Assembly (NCBI GenBank): GCA_000697055.1
Contig: JNDT01001950.1
Coordinates: 1 to 64,000, forward strand
Length of the DNA: 64,000 nt
Direction: 5' to 3'
DNA from: Saksenaea vasiformis B4078
Taxonomy: Eukaryota > Mucoromycota > Mucoromycetes > Mucorales > Saksenaeaceae
Under the pieces are notes generated by a model that worked only from the letters and a program-made list of their open reading frames with translations, was not told the origin of the DNA and did not search any database. The position numbers were made by a program, and so were the translations under genes. Below, in pieces: positions 1 through 11,511 of the stretch (position 1 is the stretch's first letter; each line of letters begins with the position of its first letter).

Positions 1-3000
1 CGTTGATATCAATTGATGATAACCTATACTGCGTGTGTGTAAAAGTCCCTACTGTACCTTCGCAGGTAACCATCGGCTTATAAGATTGATCCAGTGTTCT
101 ATAGTGACTGGAGGTCATATGTTGCCGGAATGGTTCCAGCGTCTCCCGTTTTTCGAACAGGAGGTTAGAGGCACCTGCAAGGGCGATCGATAATGCTGCT
201 TGATCGTCTCGATTACGACAAGTATATCCAGCTGCAAAAGACGGACACAACCGATTGCAACACTGAAGGACACCATAACAAGTGACATTCTTCATTTCAC
301 CTTTGATACGACGACGTACCGTGGGAGACTTCGTCGGTTGGTAATAGAAAATACATGTCTTTGATGACCTGAACTCATTGGTCATGGCTACTGGTATGTG
401 TTGGTGATGTTGCTCACGCATCTTCTTACCACCTCGTCGTAGATGCCCACCTATGGTTGACCCCACTCCTGTGCCACTGGTCCCAATGCAAAATACGGGC
501 AGGATATCCGAGGACGTAGGATTGCTGGATTTAACAAATTGTCGTTCTTTAGATGCAAGTATAGCGTACGCCCGTTCATTGCGGAGCTGTTGAGTTCTCA
601 CTTTGTGTTTTGCCCTCCGAGAACGATAGAAATCACGTAACGGCTTGCGTGCATCACGACGTTTCTGGAAACGTACAGTGAGTTTCCTAATAAATGGAGC
701 ACAATCTCTTACCTTCTGTACAGCAAGAACGTCATATGCTGTGGTAGATTCCAAAGGAAATTTTCCCAAATCCTCTTCAATATTTAGAACAGATCGATTA
801 AGCTAACAGAACCACCAGTGTCACGATCGGTCAACCGCTGTAACTGACCTTTCTTCTTCGCTCACGATTTCGTGCGTGCTTCCTTGTGAAAGTTATTTCG
901 TGCAATCTTTCGGCCTTCAGCCTAAATGGCTGCGGAATTTTCATATCTTCTACGGTCAAAGGCACCTGCTGTGTATCGTCCAACTCTTCAAGAGCACTGT
1001 ACTTGTTGTAGAGATCCATATGAAATTTGTATTTCTCTGTTGTCAGCGGTACGGTTACCGACATCGTGCAGATTCCATAGTCGGTACCGGCAAACATCAA
1101 TGATCTCTTGTCGTCACTTTCTGCCAATAGATTGTTAATATCTAGACGTTCAACGGAATCACAGCAGCGTGGATTATCCCACGAGGTTGGCATAGTCATT
1201 TTTGGTGGCTCCTTCGGCGGACCAGGATCTTTTGGTTGCCGCTTTATCTTTCGAACCAATGAATAATTGCTGCACTTGCTCCTGCACGTTTGTACTCACC
1301 TTATTCAAAAAGTATCGGTCCTGTTTGAGATTTGCTAACTCTTTTTGGCTTTTTAACAGCAACAGCTGTTGATCGTTCCGCGCCTGTCGCGCACTGGCCA
1401 ATCGATCAGATTCATCTCTTCTGGGCGAACGGCCTTCCAAACGCGAGTTATTATACTCGTTCTTCGTTTCGTGTACCATGCGAGTATTCGTTCGTAATGT
1501 CTTATTTTCGCTACGAACAATTGCTTGCATATGTTTGATTCGTTCATTGACTGCTTCAATACGCTCTTCGATGGCTTCCTTCGAGAAGTTGTGGTCGATT
1601 CTTTCACGTTTTGACCATTTCGTCTTTCGTCGTTCATCGTACTTGGAAAAGACTGGCTGCCGTCCCGTAGTGACTACTTGTCCATCAAGGATCGCTGTAC
1701 CAGAACTAGTGATTGTTAGTCGATGCACAAATTCTAATCCATGCGCTCGGCATACTGATTCAACTTTGCTTTGGTCAAAAAAGTTATATAGCATCACTTC
1801 CTTCTTGATACGTGCTTCGTGAACCGATGTGATGGGTTGCCTTCTCGTTCGCAAACTTCGAAGCTACCTTTTCCGCAGAAAATCTCGTATATGGATGATT
1901 CGTCCAAGTGCAAGCTATGGATTGACGCTGGCGATACGGCTAGAACCATTGCTTGACAGCAATGTTCGTATCCTGCTGCTCGTAAGGTAGCATTTCCGAT
2001 GAATACGAATGGCGCTTGTAGTAAGGGGTGATCAAAGACCCCATCCTCGATCTTTCTCGGCAGATAAGGCCGCAGCTTATTGGCGAGATCCTTAATTACT
2101 TCGACTTCTCTAGCTGTCAAGTCTTTTGTATGTGCCGCATCTTGCACATGCTTGTCTGTCACGTCGCCTTCAAATTCTGAGGACAGCAGAAATTGTTTCA
2201 TAATTGCTTTCAATACGTTTAGCCTTGCGCGTGAAGGTTCTTTAACTTGTTTTTCCACCGCGTTTTCTTCCTCTTCCTCTTCCTCAGCGGGTTCCACCCA
2301 TTCCTCACAGATATCCGCAATTTCACCATCAGTTAAGTCTTGTTTATCTAGTATAGCAATAACACGGTCAGGTACCTATCAGACCCGATAAACTTAAGTC
2401 AGCTACAATTGTGTCTTTCCTCTAGAGATGACCAACCTGGATATCTTCCGTGTCATTCGAGTGGACTTCGCCACTACCCTCGGAGATCCTCTCTGGTTCA
2501 GGAACTTCGCAAATCGCGGTATCCTGATGATAAAATCATCACATTAGTTGTAGCTGCGTCGGAGTTTCTTTAGACATACTTCTTCAAGTGTCTGTAACAA
2601 CGTGCCAAACGTATAGACCCTTTCGAGTGACCTTTCCGTCTTGCCTTCATGGCTTGTTTGTAAGCCAGCAGCCAACTCTTTCATTCCTTTCCGTATTTCT
2701 CGCTTGCACCTCTTTTTACTTGGTGTAGCAGGTGCTTCACACTTCTCACCTTTGCGTGCGTTTCTTTCCTCTGTCAGTTTAGTACGGTATGCCATCCATT
2801 CTGCTTCACGATTGGGCGCAAGTTGGATCCGGAGGAGGGCTCGACATACATATTCCAACGTCTTATGAAAGACGCTTCTCTCCCACATGTTTTCACATTG
2901 GTGGCGTACTCTCCGATCGCTGTTACAATCGTTGTAGATATTTTTTGTGGCGGCGGAGCGATATTGATTTCACGCAAACTTTTGCATAATTGCGTCCAAC

Positions 3001-4425
3001 TGTGGTGCTTGTCGAGGTGGTGCCTGCTGCGAGTCATAAAATAGGAATGGAGAAATTGCAGATGATTCTGTGAAAGGAAATCGTAAGCATCATCGGCTTT
3101 GCCTTTCGTTGCTGTCAGATGGTTCTGTAGTCCAGGATCTAGTGGTAGTACGACATTGTCGGTACTATTTGTGTTTCGCTTGACAAATTCTTTCGGAAAT
3201 ACAGATGACATGTCAAATTCCTTTCTGCTACCTGTGTCGGTTTGTACAGAAGGAAAGCCTTCACGGGAATACTGCAACAAACTCAAGTAAGCTATCATTG
3301 ACAGCTCCGAAACGTCGTCTGTCAACTCGATCGCAGTTTCAAGTATTGTGGCTGAAAGTCTTTCCCTCGCGTCTTTAGAAAGATCTTCGCGAAAGATCTG
3401 CGTCACAGGTACAGTGCAGGTTTTGTACTTTGGCTGAAGTTTGCTGGCCTTTTCTGCTTTCTTCTTTCCCTTCTTATCCTTCTGCTGGGATGTGCTTCCT
3501 TCAGGAGCGTCTTTTCGTACCCATTGATACGTATCTTGAAAGTTCTCCACGACACATGCTTGCCATCGCTCAAGGTAGTTGTAATTTATTGTTACTAATG
3601 TGCTCTTGATCTGTGGAACGGTGACGTTCAAGTCCTGCGTATGCTTTGCAAACTCTACAGCTTTGGGAAGTACTCCCCTCGGCAGTCTTTCGACACTAAT
3701 GACACTATCCCATATAGTACCGTAATTTTCTTCGTCGGGTCTTTTCTTTTCCGTATTTCCTCTTCCAGTCGATTCTTCGTGGATAGATAGAGTATATCTT
3801 CACAAACGTCTGTCTGAAGCAATTCTACTCGCTTTCTTTTCTTCCCTTTTTGGGTATCGCGTAACTTTGCCACCGGGATATTCGAAGGGATTACTGGATT
3901 ATGCGTTCGTTTTGCTGTCTGCTTTCTTTTCGTCCCACCAAGTAGTACATGAACGGACGATGTACCTTCATAGGACGATATGTCGTGAAACAAAGCTACT
4001 GCGATTGATCCGCTGCCATATTTGATGGTCTTTGCGCGACTAGAAAACAAGTATACTTGGATATTGGAATGATTTGCTATCAAATACAACAGCAAGTGTG
4101 GTTCGGCGATTGGAATTGGTTCGAGAGTGGCGTCAAATTTCAGCGCGAAGTCGTGGGTACCAGAAGTCAGTGCAGAAAGCACGTCAAAGGCGACGTCGTA
4201 GGGTGAGTTGTCGATCACCAAGCGATAATGTTGCAATGTCTTCAAAGCAGCTTTTGTACTTTCGTTTGCTAGCAGACACCGTCTACTAGCTTGGTACGCT
4301 TCCTCAATCTTTTCAGTAAATACCACCATCGCAGGATCTGGAGTTTCGGTATATCCAAATACGCGTTTTGTCTCTGCACACCACCCATAATCGATTATAA
4401 AATAATTGTACGAACTGTGATCCAT
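1..4425 (-). pseudogene. Fanzor (eukaryotic TnpB-like RNA-guided nuclease), copy A, decayed, runs off left edge
   Basis: Fanzors are TnpB relatives with a split RuvC nuclease domain. Reading leftwards, RuvC-I is GTDYG (Asp codon 1082-1080), RuvC-II is TNEF (Glu 376-374) and RuvC-III is RDDQAA (Asp 208-206). The reading frame is still open at base 1, so the C-terminus lies outside the window. Introns with good sites: 2579-2524 (GTATGT, CTAAT, CAG), 2436-2376 and 848-803; a further one lies near 1297-1240. Gapless correspondence with copy B (14012-18293) covers the N-terminal domain, central region and RuvC. Against that guide the frame changes near 3735, 2878 and 1838 without a credible intron, and roughly 40 residues are missing near 3735. 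The zinc finger has lost a cysteine: TCIFY replaces TCHWC. The most upstream ATG of the frame that I would accept is at 4425. I infer a dead copy; the three RuvC acidic residues remain. Confidence 0.82.
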
Positions 4426-5933
4426 GGAAAAGAAGATAAAAAGGTATACACGTCGTTTTGATGGATAGGATAACAATAAGACGAAGGAAGGTTTATTCTG
4501 GAGCTGTTGGAAATGTTGTCAATTACGGCTGTCAGAAATAATGTTACGAGTCACTGGTCCTGATGACATCAAAGACATTTTACTTGCGCAAATGGATGTC
4601 ATCACCCGCTTTTATCTCCAATGATTGAAAAAAAAAACGGAAAGAGAATGATGAAAAGATATCGATACATGCAGTGCAATAATAAGTAATGACTAAGGTA
4701 CTGTTGTATCGTGTAGTAGTGAGACTGAAATAAAAACTGGAGAACGAGGAATACAATGAAACCGGAGTGCAGGTGGAGTTTATTCTGGAATCAGAACAAG
4801 AGATCAAGACTACACTACGTGGTGATATTTATATAACGCTGAGTCACGTCAGTAACGGAGTTCCTGGGTTAGTTCAGATATATTTAGTTGAACATCCGCT
4901 TATAATCGCATTAGACCATTTGAGATAGCTGGATACTACAGGTACAATGATCTACTCACCAGGCACTCTGCTGTGTCCGGTCTCTTACGTCTGCTTATTA
5001 TCTGCCTCTACCACCAACAACCTTAACAGAATTCTCTCGATTAATCTCATGGTGCTTTCTTCCTTATATTGGCTGGGTACAACCAATAAGAGAAAACAAG
5101 ATGATCATAGAGGTCTTATTGGATAAAGAGAAAAAGATACTACTTGATAAAAACACTAAATAAAATGTCAGTTATCTTTTATCACAGTGCTAGCTGCCAC
5201 TTTAGCTTCGCTCAATAGCAATCGTTGTACGGGAAATAATAATAAAAGACAGAGAAGGAGCCAGTGAATAACATATCTTTTAATTGATAATGTTCGATCA
5301 GTGCCTTTAGGTGCTGAGAGAAGTTCACTCCAAAAAATGCATGGACCTCCGCTGCGCTTTGGTAAACAATTTTCGTTCGTTCATTTTCCCGTCCGGTATA
5401 GCAGATCGTTGAACGACTTACAAATGTATGAAGTTCTAAAGAAACTCTAACTATTGCGGAGGAGTGCCCCACGAAATACCTATCTTTAAATATGGCGCGA
5501 ACGCAAATAACAAGGGTGGCCAGTTATTTATGTTTTAGAGCACCCATTCGGGCGTCACTTTCTTTATGAGATGTTTTTGAGAGGAAAAGTAGGACGAAGT
5601 AATGGGAAGAGCTCGATGTATATTAGTTATTTTATATTATGATCATATAACTCTGTAACTGATCATATATTTGAACAGCGTGGGCATGGAAAAGACAGTA
5701 ACCAACATGCCAAAAGTTTTAGAAGAATACTCTATAGTTCAGTCAGCGCAGTGTCATGCAATCGCCGAATTTGCTATTTGAGACAATTGTTTCTTGGGGA
5801 GGAGTATAATGGAGAGGAGGGATTGCTGCTGGCACGTCTACTTCTGGATGGAAAGAATGACGAGAGGGCAGATACTGAGATTGGGTACATGTATATCTGA
5901 CGTTGAGCACGATTTCTACTTCCGACCGTAGCA

Positions 5934-5960
5934 ATATATATATATATATATATATATATA
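5934..5960. repeat. (AT)n microsatellite
   Basis: About 27 bases of uninterrupted AT dinucleotides in the gene-poor interval. Confidence 0.95.
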
Positions 5961-8021
5961 CGTTGCTGAAGCAAGAGATCTCAATTTTCGTCATCGCATA
6001 ACCAAAGCGCTCACAATATCGAGCATGGGATAACGGTGATATCGCCAAAGAGCCAACTACAGTGTTTCCATGGATTGGGTATCTGCCGGACAACAGGGCT
6101 ATTCATTGAGTGACGATTCATTGTTATGCACTAGTAGTAATCAGCGTTGGAGTAGAATCATAAGATCGGGGTCTTGGAAAGAGGTGTTCAAAGTCTCTGA
6201 GGATTAAGTATCGCGACAAGATCTCGAAGAGGCCATGCACGAACGATTTAGTGGTTATGTACAGTACAACCTCTTTTCTGATGCGTTATTTATAATGCAC
6301 AGATTCATACAGAGAGTGCTATCGATAGCCATACAATAGATGGAAATCCACCAGGGCGAACTTCTGTACAAGAGGAAAGCAATACCCAAATGCCAGAATC
6401 CTTCAAACGCAGAATGGCTAAAGCATTGCAGCTTCAATATCTGTGTAAATTATATAAAACGGTAACGCCACTGTTCTTGTCTTGTTGAGACAATTGCTCT
6501 AGGCCCAGTTCTATAAGTAAAGAACGTCCCTGACTTCCACACATTGTCAACTCCGCTTGATGAGAAAGAATTTGCAATTTTATTTCTCGATTTTGGATCA
6601 CTCCCTGTCTGACATTCTTATTTCTCTACCAAGAATAACCTACACACTAGCGAATGTGATTTTTTGACTCTAGACCTGCTGTTGGTAGTCATGCTGGGCC
6701 GGCTGGCAGGCACAGCTTAATCATTTGTACTTGACATAGTTCCCTCCACCGTCCACCGTTATCAATTAAATAAGGGTATCGTGTTCGCGAGCAGACCAAA
6801 CACTATTCGCGGGAGTCCTTACTGGTTTAGGCTGAACCGTTTGTCATTTTATGCTCGGTATAGGGAAAAGTTAACTACCATTTAGTGGCATTTATACATA
6901 GATTCAACGTATTCTGCTACTTAAAAAAATATAAACACTAATTACTGTTTATTGATCAATTCTTTACGCTACTCTAAACAAATTATGCGTCCTTGAAGAG
7001 CCAAATCTGCGATGAGAGAGAAATAACATGTGCGGTCCTTAGTTAATCAATTGCCAACAGAATCATTCGTTTATTTGCATCAACTTGGCCCTTAGTGGAC
7101 GCATAATTCAATGGATCAACATAAAAAATCATTCACGGTCAGTAAATGGAAATGCTTTGATGCCAATTTACTTACCCGAAGGGAAACCCCGCTTTTCATG
7201 GGTTCTATCTCGCACCCTGGCCGGGTGGGAACGACGTTGGAGATTATTCTGGCATCACGGCCAGTGGTGATTGCACCGCAGAGGACTTGAAGCGATGCAG
7301 CGTCCAGCGATCTATTGTACAAGGTGAGTGATGCTGAACGCGACACTATTTATTTTACTTATCTAAGTGGTGGGTAAAAACGCCACCACAGCCGAGACGG
7401 CTCGAGACAGCGGTCATGCACGCTAAACAATAGATAAAAAGACATGAATGATTCTGTATACATAATGAAGAGTTGACATCCTTACCGGGATGTTTTTGAA
7501 AGGACAGAGCCAAAGAAAAGAGAATTCATGCGTCCCTTTCAATACGGATCATTTTGGGTTGAACATTTTCCTTATCATGAGACATCTTTACTGCTTCCGA
7601 TGGGATACCGGAAAGCCATCACTGGAGCACCTAATGCAAAGCTCAGGTCACCCAGGTGCGAATTATTCTTTGGATTAACGCAAAATGAATCACTTCTCAA
7701 CGCCAAGCTATACCGCTTTCCAGTGCAAAATTTATTCAACTTGAACGTAAAAGGATATCTAGCTGACGCAAACACTTATTCCAAATCCAATATTCTCAAT
7801 ATCTCAATATGATTTTTAAAAGAGGAGGTCGTCTTGATCATCCATGCGCAATATCCGTTTCACCAAAATGATTGAGGTACCCGTAATACCTGGTTAAAGG
7901 TTAAACCTTGAAGCCGTCCGTCAAGCAGTAACGAATGAGATAATTTGCGAATCACAGTACGGTGCAAGCGACTCATCATCTAGTCGGCATCAATTTAGCC
8001 GTATTCCGTGATTTGAATAGT

Positions 8022-8028
8022 TATAAGG
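8022..8028 (+). promoter_or_regulatory. TATA-like box before the NmrA-like gene
   Basis: TATAAGG lies 22 bases before the first ATG (8044) and 70 before the second (8092). Transcription starting about 30 bases downstream would begin after or at 8044, which favours 8092 as the translation start. Confidence 0.45.
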
Positions 8029-8091
8029 ACGCAACATCTTTTTATGTTGAAAAACCTACAAGCGATCCCTCTATTTAGAAACAAAAGCAAT

Positions 8092-8967
8092 ATGTCTCAT
8101 CAAACCGAACGTGTGTATGTCGTTGGTGGTACTGGCAATGTTGGAACGAAGGCCGTCGAGGATCTCCTCGCCCATAATGTCCAGGTCACGCTCTATGCAC
8201 GCAATCCAAGTAAAGCTGCCACGTTATTCCCAAACAAGGAGGAGCTGTTGTCCGTGATTCAAGGCGACTACGATGACCTTACTCCCCTCAAAAACTCTCT
8301 GCCCGGTCACACGCGGTTATTCCTTCTCGTGAACGATCTGCCGAACGTGTCCAAGCACAAGTTGAATATTGCCAAACTGGCCTACGAGGCGGGAGTCAAG
8401 CAGATCGTAGATATTTCAGGCACTGTAGCTGGCGGTCCATGGCGCACAAGTTACATTGGACATCTGCACTATTTAGCCGAGAAATCTATTCTTGACATTC
8501 CCGGACGCGGTGCATTTGTTACTCTTCGTCCTGACGGCTTCATGTCCAATATCTTCACGTTCTTTCGTCCACAGAACGATGTGATTCAGGATGTAGCGGA
8601 AGCAGATACTGCTAGAGGCTGGATCTCTCCTAACGACATCGGGGCTCTTGCTGCGATCATCCTGCGCGAAGACATTGAGAAACATGGCGATGCCGTTTAC
8701 GACATGGTTGGCGACGTAGTAACTCCGGCTGAACAAGCTGCTCTCTTAACAAGAATCCTTGGCCGTCCTATTACATATCAGCGTGTTTCAGCAATAGAGA
8801 AATACAACCAATTGCTACAAGTGATGCCCTCTCATGGCGCGGTCTATGATTTGGTTTCCCTGGGTGACCGTACAGCGCCACTTTCCAAAGGCCTTCCCAT
8901 CCTTTTAGGCCGCGAGCCCGAAACTTTGGAAGCCTACTTAACTGCCAATAAGGAGCGGTTACTCTAG
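8092..8967 (+). CDS. NmrA-like NAD(P)-binding Rossmann protein
   Basis: A single-exon protein of 291 residues from ATG 8092 (307 if the in-frame ATG at 8044 is used). It opens directly with a Rossmann dinucleotide loop, VYVVGGTGNVGTKAVEDLL, with the GGxGxxG spacing of extended or atypical short-chain dehydrogenases. A YARNPSK segment follows after the second strand, as in NmrA/HSCARG-like proteins that bind NADP(H) through an Arg. A short D-I-S-G strand end and a LRPDGFMSN segment around residue 150 match the NmrA/azoreductase-like group of sugar-nucleotide-type epimerase folds. There is no classic YxxxK catalytic pair that I can place, so it could be a redox-sensing or NADPH-binding protein rather than an enzyme. 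A cytosolic location is expected, as there is no signal peptide or membrane segment. Start 8092 is preferred because of the TATA-like box at 8022 and because the fold begins at once. Confidence 0.85.
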   Translation: MSHQTERVYVVGGTGNVGTKAVEDLLAHNVQVTLYARNPSKAATLFPNKEELLSVIQGDYDDLTPLKNSLPGHTRLFLLVNDLPNVSKHKLNIAKLAYEAGVKQIVDISGTVAGGPWRTSYIGHLHYLAEKSILDIPGRGAFVTLRPDGFMSNIFTFFRPQNDVIQDVAEADTARGWISPNDIGALAAIILREDIEKHGDAVYDMVGDVVTPAEQAALLTRILGRPITYQRVSAIEKYNQLLQVMPSHGAVYDLVSLGDRTAPLSKGLPILLGREPETLEAYLTANKERLL

Positions 8968-11083
8968 CGTTGGTTTCCTTATAATTCAATAAAGTTACAC
9001 CGTCAATTCATGATGGCGCCTAATCATATGCTACGTTACAATTTGAATTTTTGGAGTACTTGAGTTTGAGGTGATCATACTAGACTGTTATCTTTTTCGC
9101 GATCGTTTCGATGGTGGAGTAGGTATCTCCATCGTAACCTACATGTTATGACATATGATCTTTTAGACATAAGCTTTTGCATGCATACCAGGTTAGGCTA
9201 CAGAGATTTTGTATGAAATCATCAGAAGATAACGAACTTGTAGAATTCCAATACGAGACATTGCGGCTGCGAAACGTGGAGAATTGGATACTAAAGAACA
9301 GAGAAAGCGATGATGAAGCAGCGTACTTCCTTGGATGTGAAGTACGATGTGACCCTATATCCAACGTAGACTAAATTACGCGGCATTTAGTGAAGCGCAT
9401 ACCGGGTTTATGGGGCCTTGAAAGAAAACTGCTTTTTAGTGAAGTTGCATAACGGTGCCTTCCAGACGCTCAGTTGCTTCCATCTGTCTGCAGTGCGTTA
9501 TCGTTTCAAAACAGCCGTGTTTGGAAATTATCAACACGCTAACCTTCATCCGGTCGGCATGAGTGGATTTTATGTCCATCGAGATCAAGTCAACATAAGT
9601 AAAACGATGCATATCTATCAATACAGACTGCGTTCTTTATGAACGTAACAGCAATTTCATCCAGCAAAGCTGAAACGAACTCCTTATGGACTTTTTTCTG
9701 TTATGAACATACAACTTGATGATGAAATTGCTTTAGATGGGTATTCGGCGGAATGTCACCTTTCACCGCCTTCCTTCTTTTTTTTTATATTTTATTTTCG
9801 TTGGGAAGAGGAGACATACCTTTGGAAGTGAAAGACTAATCGCAGAATACAGAGAAATGGTCAGCAGAATTCGTAGGATCAAGACAACACTCTCCGTGGT
9901 GCCGTCCTAAAAAAAGAGGAGAGGCTGATTCGCACCGTAAGTGCGTTGGCCCCTGCCCCGCCGAGGCAACGCCTAGTTGCGTTACATTGTGTGTAACACT
10001 GATCGATCGGTGACTAAGTATTTGCATAACGCCGACGTGGCCGGGAATAGTGACGGTCTGTAGTCGACACGTAAATCGTTGCAAGGGACCAATTTTACGT
10101 AGTCCGACAATGACGAAATATACAGGACCGACTGATCACAGAAGTGAACATCTTGGGATAGAATGCCGAGATCTATACCAGCGATTCATAAGAAAAGGTG
10201 GATGACTAATCGGTTTGTAAAGCCTGACTTGCTCCAGTGATGAGAAATGAATTGAAAATACGAGAGACACGTGACTGTAGAAGCTAAGCTATTTGTGAAT
10301 ATCGTTTTGCTTGGGGCATGACTTATGGGACACTTAGGTACGGTTGAATCAGAGCAATGGGAAAAGAAGTATAGAAGTTGAAGTCGGCAAGGTATTAAAC
10401 TATATCCAATCAACTGCGACAAGTTCTCTGTCAGGTCAGAAAACAAAAGAGATGTATAATGACAGATATTCTTGCTCTGTGAAGAACAAGGAAATGTATG
10501 ACTGTGTCGCTTCTTACCCAAGAAAGACAGCAGACGGTTCAAACTTCTTAGGATTCACGAGTATGCAGGGATAATCGACTTGCGTTCGGAACAAATGGCG
10601 ATCTTGCCTACAGCACAGTTCCACGCAACAGCAAAACGCACATGGTATTCGACACAAAGCTTACTTGCGTCCTCTGTCTTGAGCATTCTTGGCTGCGGTT
10701 CTACTTATTGCCGATCGTCTGCAAGTTGCCATTTTCCACAAAATTGCTGGATGCTGTATCGCTTCAATTTCCCTTTCTGCAACGGAACGCATTTGCAACC
10801 TCAATGTCGTCTAATATTTGTCTTCTGTCTATGATTTCTACTTTGTTTTCATATGGAATCGTATCGATAATAATTTTTTCCAGATTTTCATGCAATCTAC
10901 AAAATATTTGTTCTTAATCTTGCTGTTAAACCTAGCATAATCAAATTTACCTGAAAAAATTCCGTACGTCTGTACTATTTGTTGAAAACCCGGCGAAGTC
11001 AATGGCTACAATACACACTTTGCCTTCTACTCTACTAAGGTAATGAACCAAATCTAACAAACGAGCTTTAGGTGTTTCTCCGT
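8968..11083. other. Gene-poor stretch with a cluster of inverted repeats
   Basis: Short frames on both strands (9177-9374, 9836-10084, 10344-10574, 10580-10917) show no family features. The only structured feature is the run of three adjacent inverted repeats at 9966-10012. I see no tRNA or rRNA signature. Confidence 0.45.
9966..10012. repeat. Three tandem short inverted repeats
   Basis: GCAAC..GTTGC (9966-9980), GTTAC..GTAAC (9981-9997) and a near-palindrome CACTGATCGATCGGTG (9997-10012) directly abut one another. They could form three consecutive hairpins in RNA, or be a recombination or protein-binding site. The function is unknown. Confidence 0.6.
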
Positions 11084-11470
11084 TTACTCCTGCTTATCAT
11101 TACCTTGTGTATCACCTTCTACTCCCTCCAATGACTCAATCATCTTTCTTCGGTTCTTCAGATCTCTCTCCAATAACACGTCCGAGGCGCTGGAACAGCA
11201 GGACACAAACATGTTTTCTAATAAACTCCTTGCTCTAAGCCGATTGACCATTTTTTGTAGCAATCTTATCCGATCATCATCATTCTCTTGGCCAGGTGAC
11301 TTGCGACAGTAACCCACCAGGGTACATCCTTCTTTCTTCAAGCTTTTCATCTGCATTTGGTACTTTGGAGTGACACTCGTAATTCCTAAGACAAAGTTAA
11401 GAAATATATTAATACGAGTCAGGAATGTAGGTGTAATTAACCAAGACTTACTCAAGTATATGTCTTTCAT
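11084..11470 (-). CDS. Small unrecognised protein with GYCRKSP motif, two exons
   Basis: The ATG at 11470 opens a 19-nt first exon (11470-11452) followed by a GTAAGT...CTTAG intron (11451-11386). The second exon runs 11385-11084, giving about 106 residues. After splicing the protein reads MKDIYLR then ITSVTPKYQMQM, a lysine-rich stretch, TLVGYCRKSPGQ, a charged DDDRIRLLQKMVNRLRARSLL helix, and a hydrophilic tail. I do not recognise a Pfam-type domain. From memory, similar proteins with the YCRKSP core recur in Mucorales genomes, but I cannot verify this. GYCRKSP followed by an L..M...L pattern superficially recalls the start of serine recombinases, yet the catalytic surroundings are absent. 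It lies 41 bases beyond the end of the decayed transposase on the same strand, so it may be cargo or a domesticated remnant of that element. Confidence 0.5.
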   Translation of the reverse strand: MKDIYLSKSWLITPTFLTRINIFLNFVLGITSVTPKYQMQMKSLKKEGCTLVGYCRKSPGQENDDDRIRLLQKMVNRLRARSLLENMFVSCCSSASDVLLERDLKNRRKMIESLEGVEGDTQGNDKQE

Positions 11471-11511
11471 AACATACAGCTGCCGACGGTGGATTCGTGA
11501 TTTATTGTTAC

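Larger units (their letters stand above)
4426..8043. other. Gene-poor stretch, no supportable gene
   Basis: Only short open frames occur here (for example 5212-5472 minus, 7085-7270 plus, 7528-7812 plus). None shows a recognisable motif, a convincing splice pattern or a family resemblance. The stretch holds an (AT)n microsatellite at 5934-5960. It may contain old mobile DNA associated with copy A, but I could not show it. Confidence 0.5.

Noticed and set aside
1838..1870. A 34-nt intron in copy A instead of a frameshift (AAAG-GTAGC...GAGAAG-GC)
   Set aside because: Too short, no branch site, and removing it would break a gapless correspondence to copy B; a one-base shift explains it better.
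7085..7812. Several frames of 60-94 residues around 7.1-7.8 kb as genes or remnants
   Set aside because: No motif, no splice pattern and no correspondence with the Fanzor or transposase sequences in the window.
8044..8091. First ATG (8044) as start of the NmrA-like gene
   Set aside because: Only 22 bases after the TATA-like box and adds a segment ahead of the Rossmann fold; 8092 is preferred, though not proven.
11290..11330. GYCRKSP as the start of a serine recombinase (IS607-like)
   Set aside because: The catalytic Ser context (Y-x-R-V-S-T) and the rest of the resolvase core are missing; only a superficial likeness.
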